This document shows, piece by piece, positions 22,127 to 34,924 of a DNA stretch of 64,000 nucleotides. The position numbers were made by a program, and so were the translations under genes. Every line of letters begins with the position of its first letter. The stretch's first letter is position 1. The stretch is from Pleodorina starrii (lineage: Eukaryota; Chlorophyta; Chlorophyceae; Chlamydomonadales; Volvocaceae), in NCBI GenBank assembly GCA_030267565.1, contig BRXU01000025.1, positions 541,501 through 605,500 of the forward strand, written 5' to 3'. A model generated the notes under the pieces. That model was not told the DNA's origin, ran no database searches, and was given only the letters and a program-made list of their open reading frames with translations.

Positions 22127-25100
22127 TTAGTTGCCGCTGTGGCCGTGTCCTCCGTCTATCGTCGTTGGAGGCGCCGCTGCTGCCGCCTGTGGGGATGCGG
22201 TGCGGGCCAGCCCATGCCCCCCAGCAGCAGGAGCGGCAGCAGCCCCGTCAGAATCCGTCGCCACAGGGCACTCACCAGCCGCCATGGCTGCGGCGCTGGA
22301 CGCGTCTTCCGGCGGCCCTGGCTGCTGCTGGATGCTGCTGAGGCGGACCGCCAGAGTGGCGCTGCCGCCATCTCGGCGTCCACCGCCGCCGGCAGCAGCA
22401 CTACTGGTGCAAGCCGCCGCCATGTTGTCACTGGCGACAGCAGCAGCAGGCATCAGCTCCGCCAAGGGCACCGCAGAGTCCGCCGCCGCCGCCGCCGCCG
22501 GGCAGCAGACCGCCGGCAGCAGTGGGCTGCTGCTGCTGCCGCTGCTGCTGCTGTTGATCCCGGTACCACCTTTCTGCATCAGCGCCCGCTGTGGCTGCTG
22601 CTGCTGCTGCTGCTGCTGCTGCGAGGGCGGCACCTGCTGCAGGAGCACCGGAGCAGCGGACCACGTAATGGACGACAAGGAGGACGAAGAGGAGGAGGAG
22701 GAGGAGGAAGTGGGGGAAGAGTGGCCGGCGGCGGCGGGGCCTGACGGCGGGCTGCTGGGCGCTGCTGCGGGCCCGCTGGCTGCCGCTGCCGCCGCTGCCA
22801 TCGCCGACGACGACCCCGATGCAGAGGGAAGGCCCCGCTCCACCTCAGCAAGCATTCCCTGCGCGTGCAGACAGCAGGCAGCGGAAACGAAACGGTGACT
22901 TGCCTTGCAAAGGGCATGCGTCGCAATGTGTCGCACGGTGTATGTCGCATGCGTCGCACGGCAGTGTGTCGTACCCACCAACCTACCTCTAGTTCTCGCT
23001 CAACGACCTCAAAGCTGGGTCGTGTGGAGTGGTTTGGTGCCAGGCATCGCTCCAGGAGGGCCGCCAGCGGCGGATGTGTGCCCGGCGGAGCCGACAGGCG
23101 CAGCTCCCCCTGCCGTACGTCCGTACATACGTGGCAGCAACCAGGCAGCAACCAGTTCGTTGGGTGCGTGGTCCATCTATCTCACGCGAGTAGTGAGGCC
23201 CTACCAAACCTCTGAAGGTTGTCAGTAAGGCAAAGCACTACGTAATAAAGCAGAGTATTCCTCTGGGACGACGGCGGCGGCCACGTAGGAATGCGCTCAT
23301 CAACGGGACGAAGATGCCCCCGCCGCACATACCGCGAAAAGATAAAACACGATTACCGACAGTTCACCAGGTATATATATCATCACCCACCAAATCATGT
23401 TGTACGGTGACATTTGCATGTTTGCATCATATATATTCGTTTGTGGTGTGCGAGGTGTGGTGTGCTAGCCATCCAACCAGCAATCCAACCCACCTGCAGA
23501 ACGCCCATCATGACCTGGTGATGTTGGTGATGATGGTGGGTCCAAGGAGCAGCAGCGAAAAGGGGGGGACAATGAGGCATTGCCGTGGATGGCTGGCTGG
23601 TCGGGTGATCCCAATAGATCGCAACAATAATTGCCCCGCCCGCATCATCATTTTCATCAAGCAGGGCAGGAAAGGACCTCCTGGATGAAGCTACGTAGCG
23701 CAAATCGGCCGATACGAGGCACGACTGCACACGAATACTACTACGGTACGTAACAAGCGAGGCAGCTGTATGTCGATTGCTACGCCTGCTGTCTCATGCC
23801 ATATGTACGTCAAGCTGCTGTAGCCGCTCTGCTGTGCCTTGCAACGAAACCAAGAATCGACCACCTAGATACCCTAGAAACTTCACCCTCAGCCGCCCTC
23901 ACCCCCACATGTCTGCTGCGGAGTCTTCCTTATTTGTTACGGTAGCCCACCCACCCACTAACGAACCCGCCCAGCCAGGAGCCAGGAGCCACCCACCCAC
24001 CTGCACATTCCGCAAGCCCGGCCATGGCGGCCGCTTGCTGATCATCTGGCACAGCAGCACGCCGAACGAGTAGACGTCGGAGGAGGGGTAGCGGCTGCCT
24101 GCGAACACCTCGGGCGCCATGAAACCCACCTGCAGGTGCACGCGCATGCACGGTCCATATATACGTAGTTACGTACGGCCCAGAAACAGACCGTGCGTGT
24201 GCTGCTCGACGCACAAGCACGCACTCTCTATCCAGGCGCTCACCACACCATCAGACAGCTCACCGTGCCAAACAGCTCCGAGCCCTCAAGCGCTCCCGAG
24301 GGTGCGATCCGTGAGAGCCCAAAGTCCGAGACCTGCAGGTAGGGTAGGGTAGGCGCGCGTGCACGCACGTACGTACGCGGCGCCCGACAGCAGACCGTTT
24401 TGGATGGGGATGGTGAGCCGCGGGTGTCGATATGGACAGCAGCAGGTGATGAAGGACCAGCGGCAAGCCGGGTCCGCCGGCGCGCCGGGTGCGTGAAGGG
24501 CCATCATAATAAGTACGAGCAAGCGAGCCTCGTTGATGGGCGAGGTACCGGTAGGCCCCGCCACGCACAGCATCTTTCTCCTGCTTTCCAGCCCGCCCGT
24601 TGAGCTCCTGCTGCCTCATTCAACCGCTTCACATGTGCCCAATCCAATCCAAGTCAAGGAAGGTAACGTAATGTAATGTAATGGAAGCAAACGTAGCGAC
24701 GAATGCACGCACCCACACACCCACACGCCCACAGACACCCACACACGCGCCCACACACCCACACCCACGCACCCACCATCGCCACAAAGCCGCGCGGGTC
24801 GGCCGGGTCGCTCCGAAGCAGCACATTGGAGGGCTTCAGATCACCGTGGATGACGGCGTGGCGGTGCAGGTGCCCCATGCCGCGGGCCACATCACGCGCC
24901 GTCAGCAGCAGCGTGTGCAGCCGCGCGGCGGCGGGGGCGCCGACGGAGAAGAGACCTGCCCATGCGTGCCGCCGCCGGCGGGGATGGAAGGTTCGTTTCG
25001 AGCGAGGCACATGCGTTGTAACGCGGCGGTTACAATACCGTACAGATGCCGTACAAACGGCTAGCACAAATGCCTGAGAAAGGCGTCGCACAGCATCTCG

Positions 25101-26443
25101 AGTAGCCTTTGCTCCGCCCAAGCATTATATGTATGTTGTATCGTTTCTTATTACAGATAAAGGCAGTGCCCGCGGAAGGATACGATCGATGTCTCAGCAG
25201 GGAAGGGAAGGAAGGCCCTTCATGTTTGTCTATCCTTGAGATGCTGCAGCAGCTGAGGGGCGAGTGTGATGCCAGGATAGATGTCAGTTCGTTTCAGCCA
25301 ACCCGGCGCGCTGCGGCCAGACGCAAGGTTGGATGGCTCGACGACGACACACCGAAGGGGGCGAGCAGGCCGAACGCGATGGGTGGAGCTCAGAGCGGGG
25401 GCGCCCCGCCGCCGCACCCTCTGCCGCTGCCGTTTCTTGAAAACCTCGGTAGAGCAACCTTCAAAACCTTAAAACCCATGAGCCTACCTTTCCGTATAGC
25501 CCCTAACAGGGAGCCCTGGTCCGCTGCCTCCATGACGATACGGGCAAGGTAGTCGCCCTGCCCATGCATGATGTCGGGAATGGACGATGCGCGCGGGTGG
25601 TGGGGGTTGCATGTGATTGTCCGTGTCGACGATTTGGAGGATGTGAAGTATCCTGGGTAGTATCCGAGATGCCGGGTTGCAGACACGTGGATGGGTACGG
25701 CACGGTACGGCACGGTGCACGGCATACGCTGGGGCAGAAATGAAGACGGAGACGAAGGATGCCCCTTGGCTCCCGAACGGGAATGCCAATGCGAATGGGA
25801 ATGGGGATGTGAAGCAAGCAAGCAAGAGGGGTGCCGCCATACCGCCACGCCAGCGCATGGAACCACTCGCGCGGTCGCTTCCCGCCGCGCGCCCCAGCCT
25901 GCATCCACCACACGGCGGGTCGCCCCCCCACAGCATCTGTCACACCGACCGCCGTACCGGTCGCGCGTTCAGGCGATGGAGCATTTCTTGCAGCTCCCGC
26001 CAAGCCTTGGCCGCCTGGGCACCGCTGAGAGACGGGATCGGACCAGCGGCGGCTGCGGCGGCGCCTTGCGGCGGCGGCCGCGGCGGCGGCCGCGGCGGCG
26101 ACAACGACGACGACGAGCCGGCGGGGCCTGTTGTGCCGCTGCCCGGTGCGGCCATCAGACGCGCTGGGCTGAACACGGACAGCGGTGCGGAGTGCGGCGG
26201 GATGCCTCTGCCTCTGCTGCTGCTGCCTGCAATGTCGATATCGACGCCACCGCCTGTGTTGGTAGTCGTACTGGCCCCACGAGCGCATATGTTAAATCCG
26301 TTTGCGGAGGAGCCGCTGACGGACGCGACTACTGAGGTGCTGATTGAGGCGCGTGGCTGCATCCCGCCGCCGCCACCGGTGCCACCACCACCACCGCCAC
26401 CGCCGCCGCCGCCACCGCCGCCGGTGCCACCACCACCACCGCC

Positions 26444-26476
<33 letters not shown>

Positions 26477-29400
26477 GCCGCCGGTGCCCCTGTTGGCACC
26501 AACCAGGGCGCTGTAGTCCGCAGAACTCATCAGCTTCGGCTGCTGGGGGGGCAGCCGCAGTAGCAGCGTCGACCCCAAAACCCGTTGTGATGAGGGTGGG
26601 CGAAGCCCTCCGCTGCCCGCCCGCTGAGCCACAGCCACCGGCCGCTGTGGCTGCCCCTGCTGCTGCTGCTCGGGCTGTTGCTGCATCATCCATTGCTGTG
26701 GTATCTGCTGTTGCTGCTGAATCAGCTGCCATTGGGTCTGCTGTGACATTTGCTGCTGTTGCTGCTGCCGTTGCCTGAGCTGCTGCTTCTGTTCGTGTAG
26801 CTGCTGCTTCGATCGCCGCATCTGCCGACTCGACTGTTGCTGGTGCTGCTGCCGCCTGCGGTCCGCCGCCGCCGCCGCCGCCAAAGCCGCCTCCAGGTCT
26901 CCGTACACATCCTCCGCCGCCACCTGCGTCAGGTGCCAGCCGTACGTCCGTACGACATTCGGGTGGACGAGCAAGCGACTCAGCAGGCCTTCCGTTGCGG
27001 GCACCGCCATTTCCTCTCCGCTGCCCGCAGCCGCCGTGTACTTGATGAACACATGCGTGCCGCCAGTCTTGCCCCGACAAACCACGCTGCGGGCAGCGCT
27101 CTGGCTTATGATCTCCAGGTCGGTTACCTGTCACATGAACAGGTCGGTTAAATAGTCAGTTAGTTAGTTGCTGAACTGCGCATGCCATGACAGAGGCACG
27201 CACTGACGGGACGTGATGCTATGCTGGGCTCCGTACGGCATCGCGAAGGGCATTGTGAATAAAAGCGCAAAGCCATCTGCAGAACGCATGCGTTTTCCGG
27301 GCAAGCCGGGTGCTGCTGACGACTTGTGCAGGCGTTGCACGGCGGGACGAGTCGACGGCTATGCCCGCGCTGCTAGCTGTGACGCCTCCATCCGTACTTC
27401 CGTACTTCCGTACTTCCGTACCTGCGCGATTGCTCGTACCAAGTCCGTACGGGTGGTCCACCGCGTCAGTTCCGCCACCGCCTCCGCTCGGAGGCTGCCC
27501 GTCAGCGGCTCCGCCATCCTGGCCAGGTGCTGCCGGAAGGACGCCAGGCCTGCAGGATGAACGCGAGAGAACGACCCACGGGTCACGCATGAGTGGATCC
27601 TGGGATCTAGGCCCCGTCAAGCACTTCCCGTCTAAGACCCGTGAAAACTCTCCAATGCAATGGGTCATGAGTGGTTTCGGAGGCAGCGCTGATGGAGGTG
27701 TGGTTGTCAGAGCTGATGGTATCTGCCTAATTGCAGTGACAGCAGCAGACCAGACCAGAGCACCAGATCAGATCAGCAAGGTGGACACGAATTTCGTGTT
27801 TTTGGGCGGGGTCACGTGCCCATGTTGCGGCCGCGCTCGAGTACGACATTGCGAACAAAGTGCCGCAACTACTCCAACCCGTACAATGCCGGGTGCCAAC
27901 ATGAATGACGACCAGCAGGAGGCGCCGTACGGTGCCGTACCTGCTGACAGCTTGTTGGTCAGGGTCCTGATGCCCCAGCGCGACGACCTGGATCCGCTAG
28001 TACGGGCCGTACTCGTGCACGAATTAGCGGACGAGACGTGGCTGCCCACCGTTTGCTGCGCGGAGGGAAGGGCGTCGGGAAGGGCAACGATGGGATGTGA
28101 GGGACGTGAAAGCCAGCGCAGTCAGCCGTGAGCCAACACGTGAACCAAGTCCGATGTAACCCTGCCCTTCCTTGCCACCGCGCCCACACTCACAGACAGA
28201 CCGGCGATAACCCATCGGTCCACAGAACGGCACAGTACCCGAGCGCCAATCCATCTCAGTCGAGCTACCGTAGTTCCAGTCCCCATCCCCACCAGGCGCT
28301 CCGAAGGCATTGGCAGGAGCCCCGAAACCTGTTGTCACCTCTGGATGGTAACATTCCAGATCCACATCCAAAACGGATAAAACAACCCAAGCAAGCACCA
28401 AACAGAACCAGACGACCAAAACCCGAACCCCAAAACAGATGACAGTGATCCAAAACAGAAGCCCGAAGCCCCGAACCCCAAAGCGGACGGAAGTACGCAC
28501 CAGACGCGTGACCCACACGCACCGGAAACGACTGGCGGGAGGATGGCAGAGCACCAGCGCCGCCGCAGCCGCCGCGGCCACCACCACCTCCGTGACCTGC
28601 GCTCGCCCAAACGGTCCGCAGCGACGTCCCAGCCAGTTGTACGGCACTCAGGACGCTGCCCGGCCTGCTGTCGTACTCACACATCCCCAAAGCCGACGCG
28701 GAGCCCTGCAGCGACGGCGCCGCGGCGAAGCTGGAGCGGTGCTGCAGCGCCGTCGGCGACGACAGCGGCGGCGACGTCGCGTGGCGGTTGTACGACGTCG
28801 CCGCCGCCGTGACGTCCTTCACGGACAGCAGCCCATTCCGCAGCGCCTCCGCCGCCGTGCTGTCGGCGGCGGCGCCGCCGGCGGCGCCGCTGCCCACGTG
28901 CGAGTGCGGGATCGGAAGCAGTAGAACTGCGCGGCAGGGCGAACGAGGCGCAGGGGGCGAAAGCAAGGGAAGGCAGCGTTAGAAATTCGGGCGGGCCTGC
29001 TTACGGCGGTTGGCAAAACCCGGAAACCCAACGCCCGTCAGACCTCCGAGACAGCCCCACCCGAGCCGCAGTCTCCACCGTCGTCCAACAGCCCGTCGGC
29101 GTCCGCCGCGGCTACAGCCGCTCTCCGAGCCGACGGCGTGCGAGGAGCCGAAACTCCTCCTCTCCCTCCACCTCCTCCGGGTGCAAAAAACGCCGTCGTC
29201 GCCGCGGCCGCCGCCGTCGCCGGCCCCATCGCCGCCGCCGTCGCTGTAGTCTTCACCGCCGCCGCCGCCGCCGGCCCCATCACCGGCGGTCCCATCACCA
29301 TCACCATAAGGGGGGAGAAGGACGCAACCTGCGCCTGTGAAGACGAAGCAGTGCCAGCACCAGCACCAGCAGGATTGCCACTGCCGCCACGGCTGGGGCA

Positions 29401-29646
29401 GCACGCCTGCCCGGCTGGCGGCCCCGGGGGCAGTGCGCCATCGCGCCGTCGGTCTGTCTGTCTGCCTGCCTCTCCTGCCTCTGCCAGGCTTACCATTGGA
29501 TCACGCGAGTAGTCACTCGATGCCGGCTCGGCGGGTGTTTCCCGAGCGCAAGCGAGCAGGCGGCCTAGGCCCAGGCAACCCGCCGGGAAGCGACGGTCAG
29601 GTCCGTGGCGGGCCGAGGGGTCATCCGCCGGGTGTCCTGCCTTCAT
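22127..29646 (-). CDS. TKL/Raf-like protein kinase with large N-lobe insert
   Basis: Predicted Ser/Thr(/Tyr) kinase. Exons: 29646..29494, 29334..29061, 28926..28523, 28055..27941, 27549..27422, 27127..25958, 25557..25488, 24955..24777, 24332..24264, 24129..24001, 23109..22987, 22858..22127. All phases close to 1181 residues. Kinase features in order: a degenerate Gly-rich loop (SQSAARSVVCRGKTGG), VAIK-type Lys387 (HVFIKY), HPNVVRTYGW (beta-4), hinge region RIVMEAADQGSL, catalytic loop HGDLKPSNVLL (Asp810), DFG at 834-836 (VSDFGLSRIAP), APE at 859-861 (VGFMAPEVF), SSDVYSFGVLLCQMI, and a subdomain XI-like CLAPNHSTRPSF. Between beta-4 and beta-5 sit ~320 residues of poly-Gln, poly-Gly and Ser/Ala sequence. 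The N-terminal ~355 residues are low-complexity; the exon 2 donor (29061, GTGGGG) and the first exon are less certain. The C-terminal tail (exon 12) is Ser/Ala/Gln-rich. HGD in place of HRD is common in algal TKL kinases. Substrate unknown. Confidence 0.83.
26362..26488. repeat. Poly-Gly-coding CCACCG/CCGCCG repeat within the kinase insert
   Basis: About 125 bases of CCG/CCA triplets with an embedded larger period (GGTGCCACCACCACC-type units repeated). On the minus strand it codes Gly runs separated by Thr inside the N-lobe insert of the kinase. Confidence 0.8.
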
Positions 29647-30998
29647 GACACCCGCTCAGGGTAAGGCTAGCCCAGGACAAAGAACGTCGACGGCGGACTA
29701 CCGCTGGGCCGCTGCGTAAGATCCACCGCTGGGTCGGTGAGTGGGTTCTGATACCGGTACCGCAACGGCTCCTCGCTCGCTCACTCGGGGGTTTCCACCA
29801 CCAGGTTCGCCGCGCGGCGGCCCGTCACTGGTGGCCAGGCAGCGGCCTCCGCCCTCCAAGCCTCCTGCTGTGTTGCTTTTTTGTTGGTTGTTAAGCTCTG
29901 TGTGGCTTTGGAAACGTCACATGCTCGGGGTGTGAGCTGCAGGTGGAGCGGGCGGGCGGGTGTGTTCTATTCCGATCCCCGTGAAGGTCGCGGTGGTTGC
30001 ACCCTGCGGGCCGTAGCAGAGTGGAACGCAAGCGGGGTGGAAGCTGGTTGGATGAGGACCGCCGCCGGGGCGTGTGTGCTGCACGTGCCCCATGTGTGAA
30101 GGGCTGTGTGATGGAGGCACTGCTGGCATAGGCTGAGGCACGTGCATTACGGAGCGTTGTGGCTTGCGCAGTGGACGCACGCACGCACGATGCATGGGCC
30201 CAAGCAGGGTGTTGCAGATATATGCGCAGGCTGCCGCGACATGGCCAACGGGGCAGAAAGACATGTTCCCTGGTGTTTGGAAAGGCAGGCACAAGCCCTG
30301 AAACAGAAATAAGGAGGGCTTACGGGCAGCGGGCCAGCGGCCTTCAAATAGATATTACCGTATTTGCTTACTGAAGTACTTGAAAAAGTTGCCGACGGAC
30401 GGGCACTGTCAATGCCAAAGACCTCGTCGGGCAATTTACGGTATGCCAACAAGGATCTTTTGTGCTTTTTGTATGATTGTTTAGGGTACACAAGGGTGGC
30501 CGACCGTATTCCCCAACGTTGACCCTGAAAAACAAGTAAGCGCTGATAACTGAAACTCCCTTGACGATGAAGCACATGCTTCGAATGCACGACTGGCCCA
30601 ACAGTTGCAACCCCGGCCGCGCACGTGTGCTCGTAATCACCCAACCTGTTCGAACTGTGAACTCCCAACCTAACCTTCCTACCTCTGTTGTTGTCCTTGC
30701 CTGGAAAGAATTTTTGGACGCTCACTTCCTGTTCCGACGAACTACTCACACTAAGTGTCGTAAAGCTGTGAGCCGCGCTGCGTGTCCGAAGGCTGCGACG
30801 TGGACGCCGCGCAAATACCCTTTCCTTTAACCAGGTTAAGATTCGTCGCTCATTGTTCCGTGGGGCCCCTCATAAGCACCGGCCTCGGCGTTTCGGGGAG
30901 CATTCATGTCAGTCTACTGTGTAGAAAGGAATAGGTGCCGGTAGCGTCCGCTTCCGTGACAACGTAAGCTAACGTACATAAATGGCTCACGAACGTAC
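29647..30998. other. Upstream region of the kinase gene
   Basis: Presumed promoter and 5' UTR of the kinase, followed by less GC-rich DNA. A 200-codon open frame on the minus strand (30749..30147) has ordinary amino-acid composition but no recognisable domain and no support; I leave it uncalled. Confidence 0.5.
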
Positions 30999-31357
30999 GA
31001 ATTGGCTCACTGCTATACTGGCGCCAGTATGGCAGTGAGCCAATTCTCCAACAATACGTGCGCTCTCTGATGGCAGTGAGCCAATTCTCCAACAATACGT
31101 GCGCTGTCTTGAGGCATGTGTGGAACCCGAGGTGCGGGTTCGATTCCTGGTGGGAGCGGGGTCTCTCAGCCAGAAGACTGGGTCCGAGCGCGGTGCGCTG
31201 CCCAGTATGATGGGAGAATTGGGCTCGCCTGGCGTCAGGGCACCGGTCACCAGGGAGGTGGCCGGGTACGTTGCCTCAGAGAGCGCACGTATTCTTGGAG
31301 AATTGGCTCACTGCCATACTGGCGCCAGTATGGCAGTGAGCCAATTCTCCAACAATA
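30999..31357. mobile_element. Palindrome-ended MITE-like element with internal pol III B box
   Basis: A 359-base element bounded by two near-perfect palindromes: 30999-31046 (48 bases, one mismatch) and 31290-31357 (68 bases, one mismatch), both centred on TACTGGCGCCAGTA. The inner arms make terminal inverted repeats of about 48 bases (31023-31070 against 31276-31323). A 37-base piece of the left end is also directly repeated (31030-31067 and 31071-31107). The middle contains GGTTCGATTCC (31137-31147), a perfect tRNA-type B box within a tRNA-like T-arm context. There is no open reading frame for a transposase. This suggests a non-autonomous transposon that captured, or derives from, a tRNA-type promoter. 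Confidence 0.7.
31137..31147 (+). promoter_or_regulatory. Pol III B-box-like motif GGTTCGATTCC
   Basis: Exact match to the GGTTCGANNCC internal promoter consensus. No convincing A box or complete tRNA cloverleaf could be folded around it, so it is not called as a tRNA gene. Confidence 0.5.
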
Positions 31358-34025
31358 ACAGAAACGAAGGGGGTGTATCTCTCGTCTATCAAGGAGTGAA
31401 TTTCGCAGACGAGTGCGGCGGCACCTTGCCGACCTATGCCTATGCTGAGCAAAATGAAGCTTGCTGGAGAAATGTCAGTATTCGGATACAACTACGGTAC
31501 GTAAGCATTCATGCGGCGCAAAAAAGATGTCTGTCTGCCCAAACAGTCGATCCGCTGCAGTGATGATGACTTAAATGTCGTTACCTGTATGTGGATGTAC
31601 TGCGTACGGAACATGTGTTCGATTGATACGATCGATGCGGTACCTACTCGCTGTCCGATCGCTCCCACATATCAAATGGCAAACCGCGCGCCTCTGGCGC
31701 GGCAATTTAGTGGGTGGGACCAAGACCTGGCATGCAGCTTCAGCGTTATGTGGCTTCTGCGCAGAGCAGCGCGCGCGACTTACTCGAGCACCGTACTGAA
31801 CCTTACCGAAGGCGTGCGTGGCGTCGCATGCGACTGCAGCTCTTGCTGCCTATCGCTACAAATTTCAAATTGGTCCAGACGTTCAGGAGCCCCGCCGTCC
31901 AGCGGCTCCTTCCCACTGCCGTTGTGGTGCTTGGGCACTCAGATGTGGCACATTCCGTATTTCCGTTAGTACCGTTAGTACCGTTTTGTTGGGTACTCGA
32001 ATGTGGCGTTTTCGAATAGGTAACCGATCACGTGCGTTCGGGGGTGCGCACGTGCGCTCCCACTGGCAGCGAGGGTCGTATCCACGTCTCCCCGTGCCCT
32101 CCCCGTGCAGAGCCCGCGTTCCTGACGAATCCATAGGGCTACGAAGCCATAGGGCTACGAAGCCATAGAGCGTCGTAGCCTGACGCTTCAGGGTTCTCTA
32201 TCCGCGTTATATGGGCGAAAACTTACGGCCGTCTCCTTGGTTATGTCAACTTCTGCATGCTTTCTTGCCCTTGGCAAAGGGACAGGCCAACATGTTTGGG
32301 CCTTCGTAGCAAGCAGCCTAGCTAGTGGCCGTTCACGGCTTTCACTGCCAGTGTCACTTCCTGTAACGACTACCGTAGGTGTGACCAGCCAGCCAGGCCC
32401 TGTCGAAGTCCTGAGAGGCCCTGAGCCTCTCGCCAAATCGTGTTGGCCGGTGTTCACTTCCCTTAACCACCCACGCTCTTGTTGTTGGAATATGCGTGGG
32501 TTCAGCGTTCCTTAACCCCCCCAGCAGCCCCAGCCACCCGGTCAATCTCCCGACAGCCCTTTCGTTGCCTGCTTTATTTCGTGTATCCGTGCAATTTAAG
32601 CACATTCATTCAACCCGGGTTTACATGTAACAAAATCTTTGTTTATGTGTCCAATGTCAGGGCCGTCCCTCGCTTTCAACTTTCCAAGTTTGCTGCGGTT
32701 GTACTGAACCCTTCTCGTCCCATCCGGACAACCGAATTCTACCTTACCAAGCCGAGGCCACAATTTCATTTTGGGTATCTCAGTATTTGCACCAAATTGT
32801 TGTGTTTGTTGCGTAAGATTTTCGTAATCATATCGCGTACGTTATCCTGCACAGTTAACGTATACTACTGGTAGAAATAAGCTGCCTACGAGATGTAATG
32901 TATATCATAGAACCCTCCTATTTACTCCGTTACATATTGGGCATTAAGGCGTGCGGCACACTGGCAACAACGTTCGGCCCACGAAATTGATTTTGTTACA
33001 ACGATTGCAGAACAACATATTTGTATTCAGGAGAAGTCTATTGAACTAATACTCTGGGCTGTTGGACACGGCCCGGCTGAAGTTGTCGTGACATGGAGCC
33101 AACAGCCCGTGCATGATCTGGAGCCACTATGGAGCTACAACATGTTGTGTTCCAAGTAATGGCATATGTGGGTCGTCCTCTGCGTCAAGAGGCGTCTGCC
33201 TTCCTTTATAGGCACAATTTTACACTCCGCTTCGCTTTTTCGCTTGGAATGCGCGAATTCGTTTTTATATAATTAAGTCTTTGTTATGTCCGTCAAGACA
33301 TTTGTAACATCTCTGAATCGATGTCTGAGTCGTGGGCGCCCGCCATGTTTCCCGCTTGCGCGCGGCGACTCGCCAAGCCCATGCGATTGCACACATCCGT
33401 TGTTTGGGCCTCGCGTACCCAACTCTGCTCGCCGCAGGAGCTTTCGGAGCGACTGCCGCCCCCAGCGGCGTAACCTAGCCGTCTGACTAGCAAAAAGACC
33501 TGACGGCGGCCCTGCCCTGCCGCTTCCCCGCGGGCCTTTGGCCTGTGCGGCCCGCGTCTCCCACCTGCCCAGCCGATGCGGCACCTTAAAGCAGGTGAAT
33601 GGCCTTGCGCGTGCAGCTGTGCTTCCACTGCATTGTAACGTTCTATGGGTTTGTGCTTGCACACCACCCCGCCCGGTCACGTTTCTCAACGTGTATGTTT
33701 TCCCATGGCGGCGGGGCCCACCGGGCCTCCACACACACCGCCATTGAACCATGGGAGATGGGACAGCTCTCTGTGGGGGGTGCAGCATCATTCAGTTGCA
33801 CCCGGCTTCCCCGAGCCCCTCATTATCATCTCCGCAGCCATCCCTGACCAAGACCCCTGCAGACTACGACCCCTCCTTCCCCCACCTCCGTGGACTTCCT
33901 GCGGATGGGCCCTCAGCAGATGCGACAGGGATGGACAGACACCCTAGTACCGGTAGTGCTGCATCCGTGGACAGAGCGCTGGTCGAGCGCGGTGCGAGGC
34001 CCCAGTCGCAACGGCTCCACGCAAC
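31358..34025. other. Upstream region of the proline-rich membrane protein gene
   Basis: About 2.7 kb, AT-richer between 32.5 and 33.3 kb than the rest of the window. It contains a short tandem repeat of CCATAGGGCTACGAAG at 32.13-32.17 kb. Frames near 33.65-34.2 kb (for example one reading VQSHDDLLSVRPLNELRW from the acceptor-like site at 34163) could be 5' exons of the next gene or of a separate gene, but I could not join them convincingly. Confidence 0.5.
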
Positions 34026-34027
34026 TC

Positions 34028-34140
34028 CCCCCACCTCCGACCCGGCCACGAGAACCCCCCCCCCTTCACCCGGCCACGAGAACCCCCCCCCCCTTCACCC
34101 GGCCACGAGAACCCCGGCCCCCCTTGACCCGCCCACGAAA
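34028..34140. repeat. ~30-base tandem repeat (CCCGGCCACGAGAACCCC)
   Basis: Three to four copies of an ACCCGGCCACGAGAACCCC-type unit with variable C-runs, ending just before the acceptor-like TTTGCAG at 34.16 kb. Confidence 0.7.
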
Positions 34141-34206
34141 CCCCCCGCCGACCCGCCCGTTTGCAGGTGCAGTCCCACGACGACCTGCTCTCGGTGCGGC
34201 CATTGA

Positions 34207-34891
34207 ATGAGCTGCGCTGGGCTGGACCCCAGGAGGTCAACGGCGCAGCGGAGCGCGGGTCAACAGGGGTCGCTGCTACTGCCGCTGCTGCTGCCGCCAC
34301 CGGAGGGTGCACCGGGAGCCGCAGTGACGCCTCGGGCGCCTGAGTCTGAGGCTGCACCGCCAGCAGCAAACGGAGGCAGCGCGTCGGAGGGAGCGCCCTT
34401 ACCTGCACCAGACGATGTGGGCCCAGCAGCGAGAGCGGCGCCAGCAATTGTAGGGCCCGCATGTCAACCATGTTGCCCCTTCGGATCATCATCTGGGCTG
34501 TGCTCGAACGGGAAGCCAGCGCGCTCGGCGGGTTGCAGCAGAACGGCTAGCCGGGCAGGGCTCCTATGGCGGGCGCCGCTGCCCCGGTCGCTGGCGCTTG
34601 CAGCGCTCATCCTTTTGGCGGGATCGCACCCTGCACAGACGCTGCTTGCTGCTGCAGGAGCCTCCTCCACAATCCTTCCAGGCTTGCGGTCAGATCCTCC
34701 GGGTTTAACGTCTCAATCGTCGGCATCTACGCCGGTATCCAGTAGCCCGCCCGCGGCGGGGCAGCCTCCAGGATTGTGTCCGCCGGCGTCTTGGATGGGT
34801 GTAGCCCACCTTGAGGCTGGTTGTAATGGTGGCACCACAGGTACCCTGTTCGAGCCTGGTCGGATGCGGTCATTGCATGGGGTGGATCCAA

Positions 34892-34924
<33 letters not shown>

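Noticed and set aside
30147..30749. 200-codon minus-strand frame
   Set aside because: No domain recognised, and no promoter or neighbours that would support a gene; kept only as a note.
31137..31147. A tRNA gene around the B box at 31.14 kb
   Set aside because: No matching acceptor stem, A box or anticodon loop; more likely part of a mobile element.
32479..32874. 131-codon plus-strand frame in AT-richer DNA
   Set aside because: Composition is that expected by chance for the local base content; no motif.
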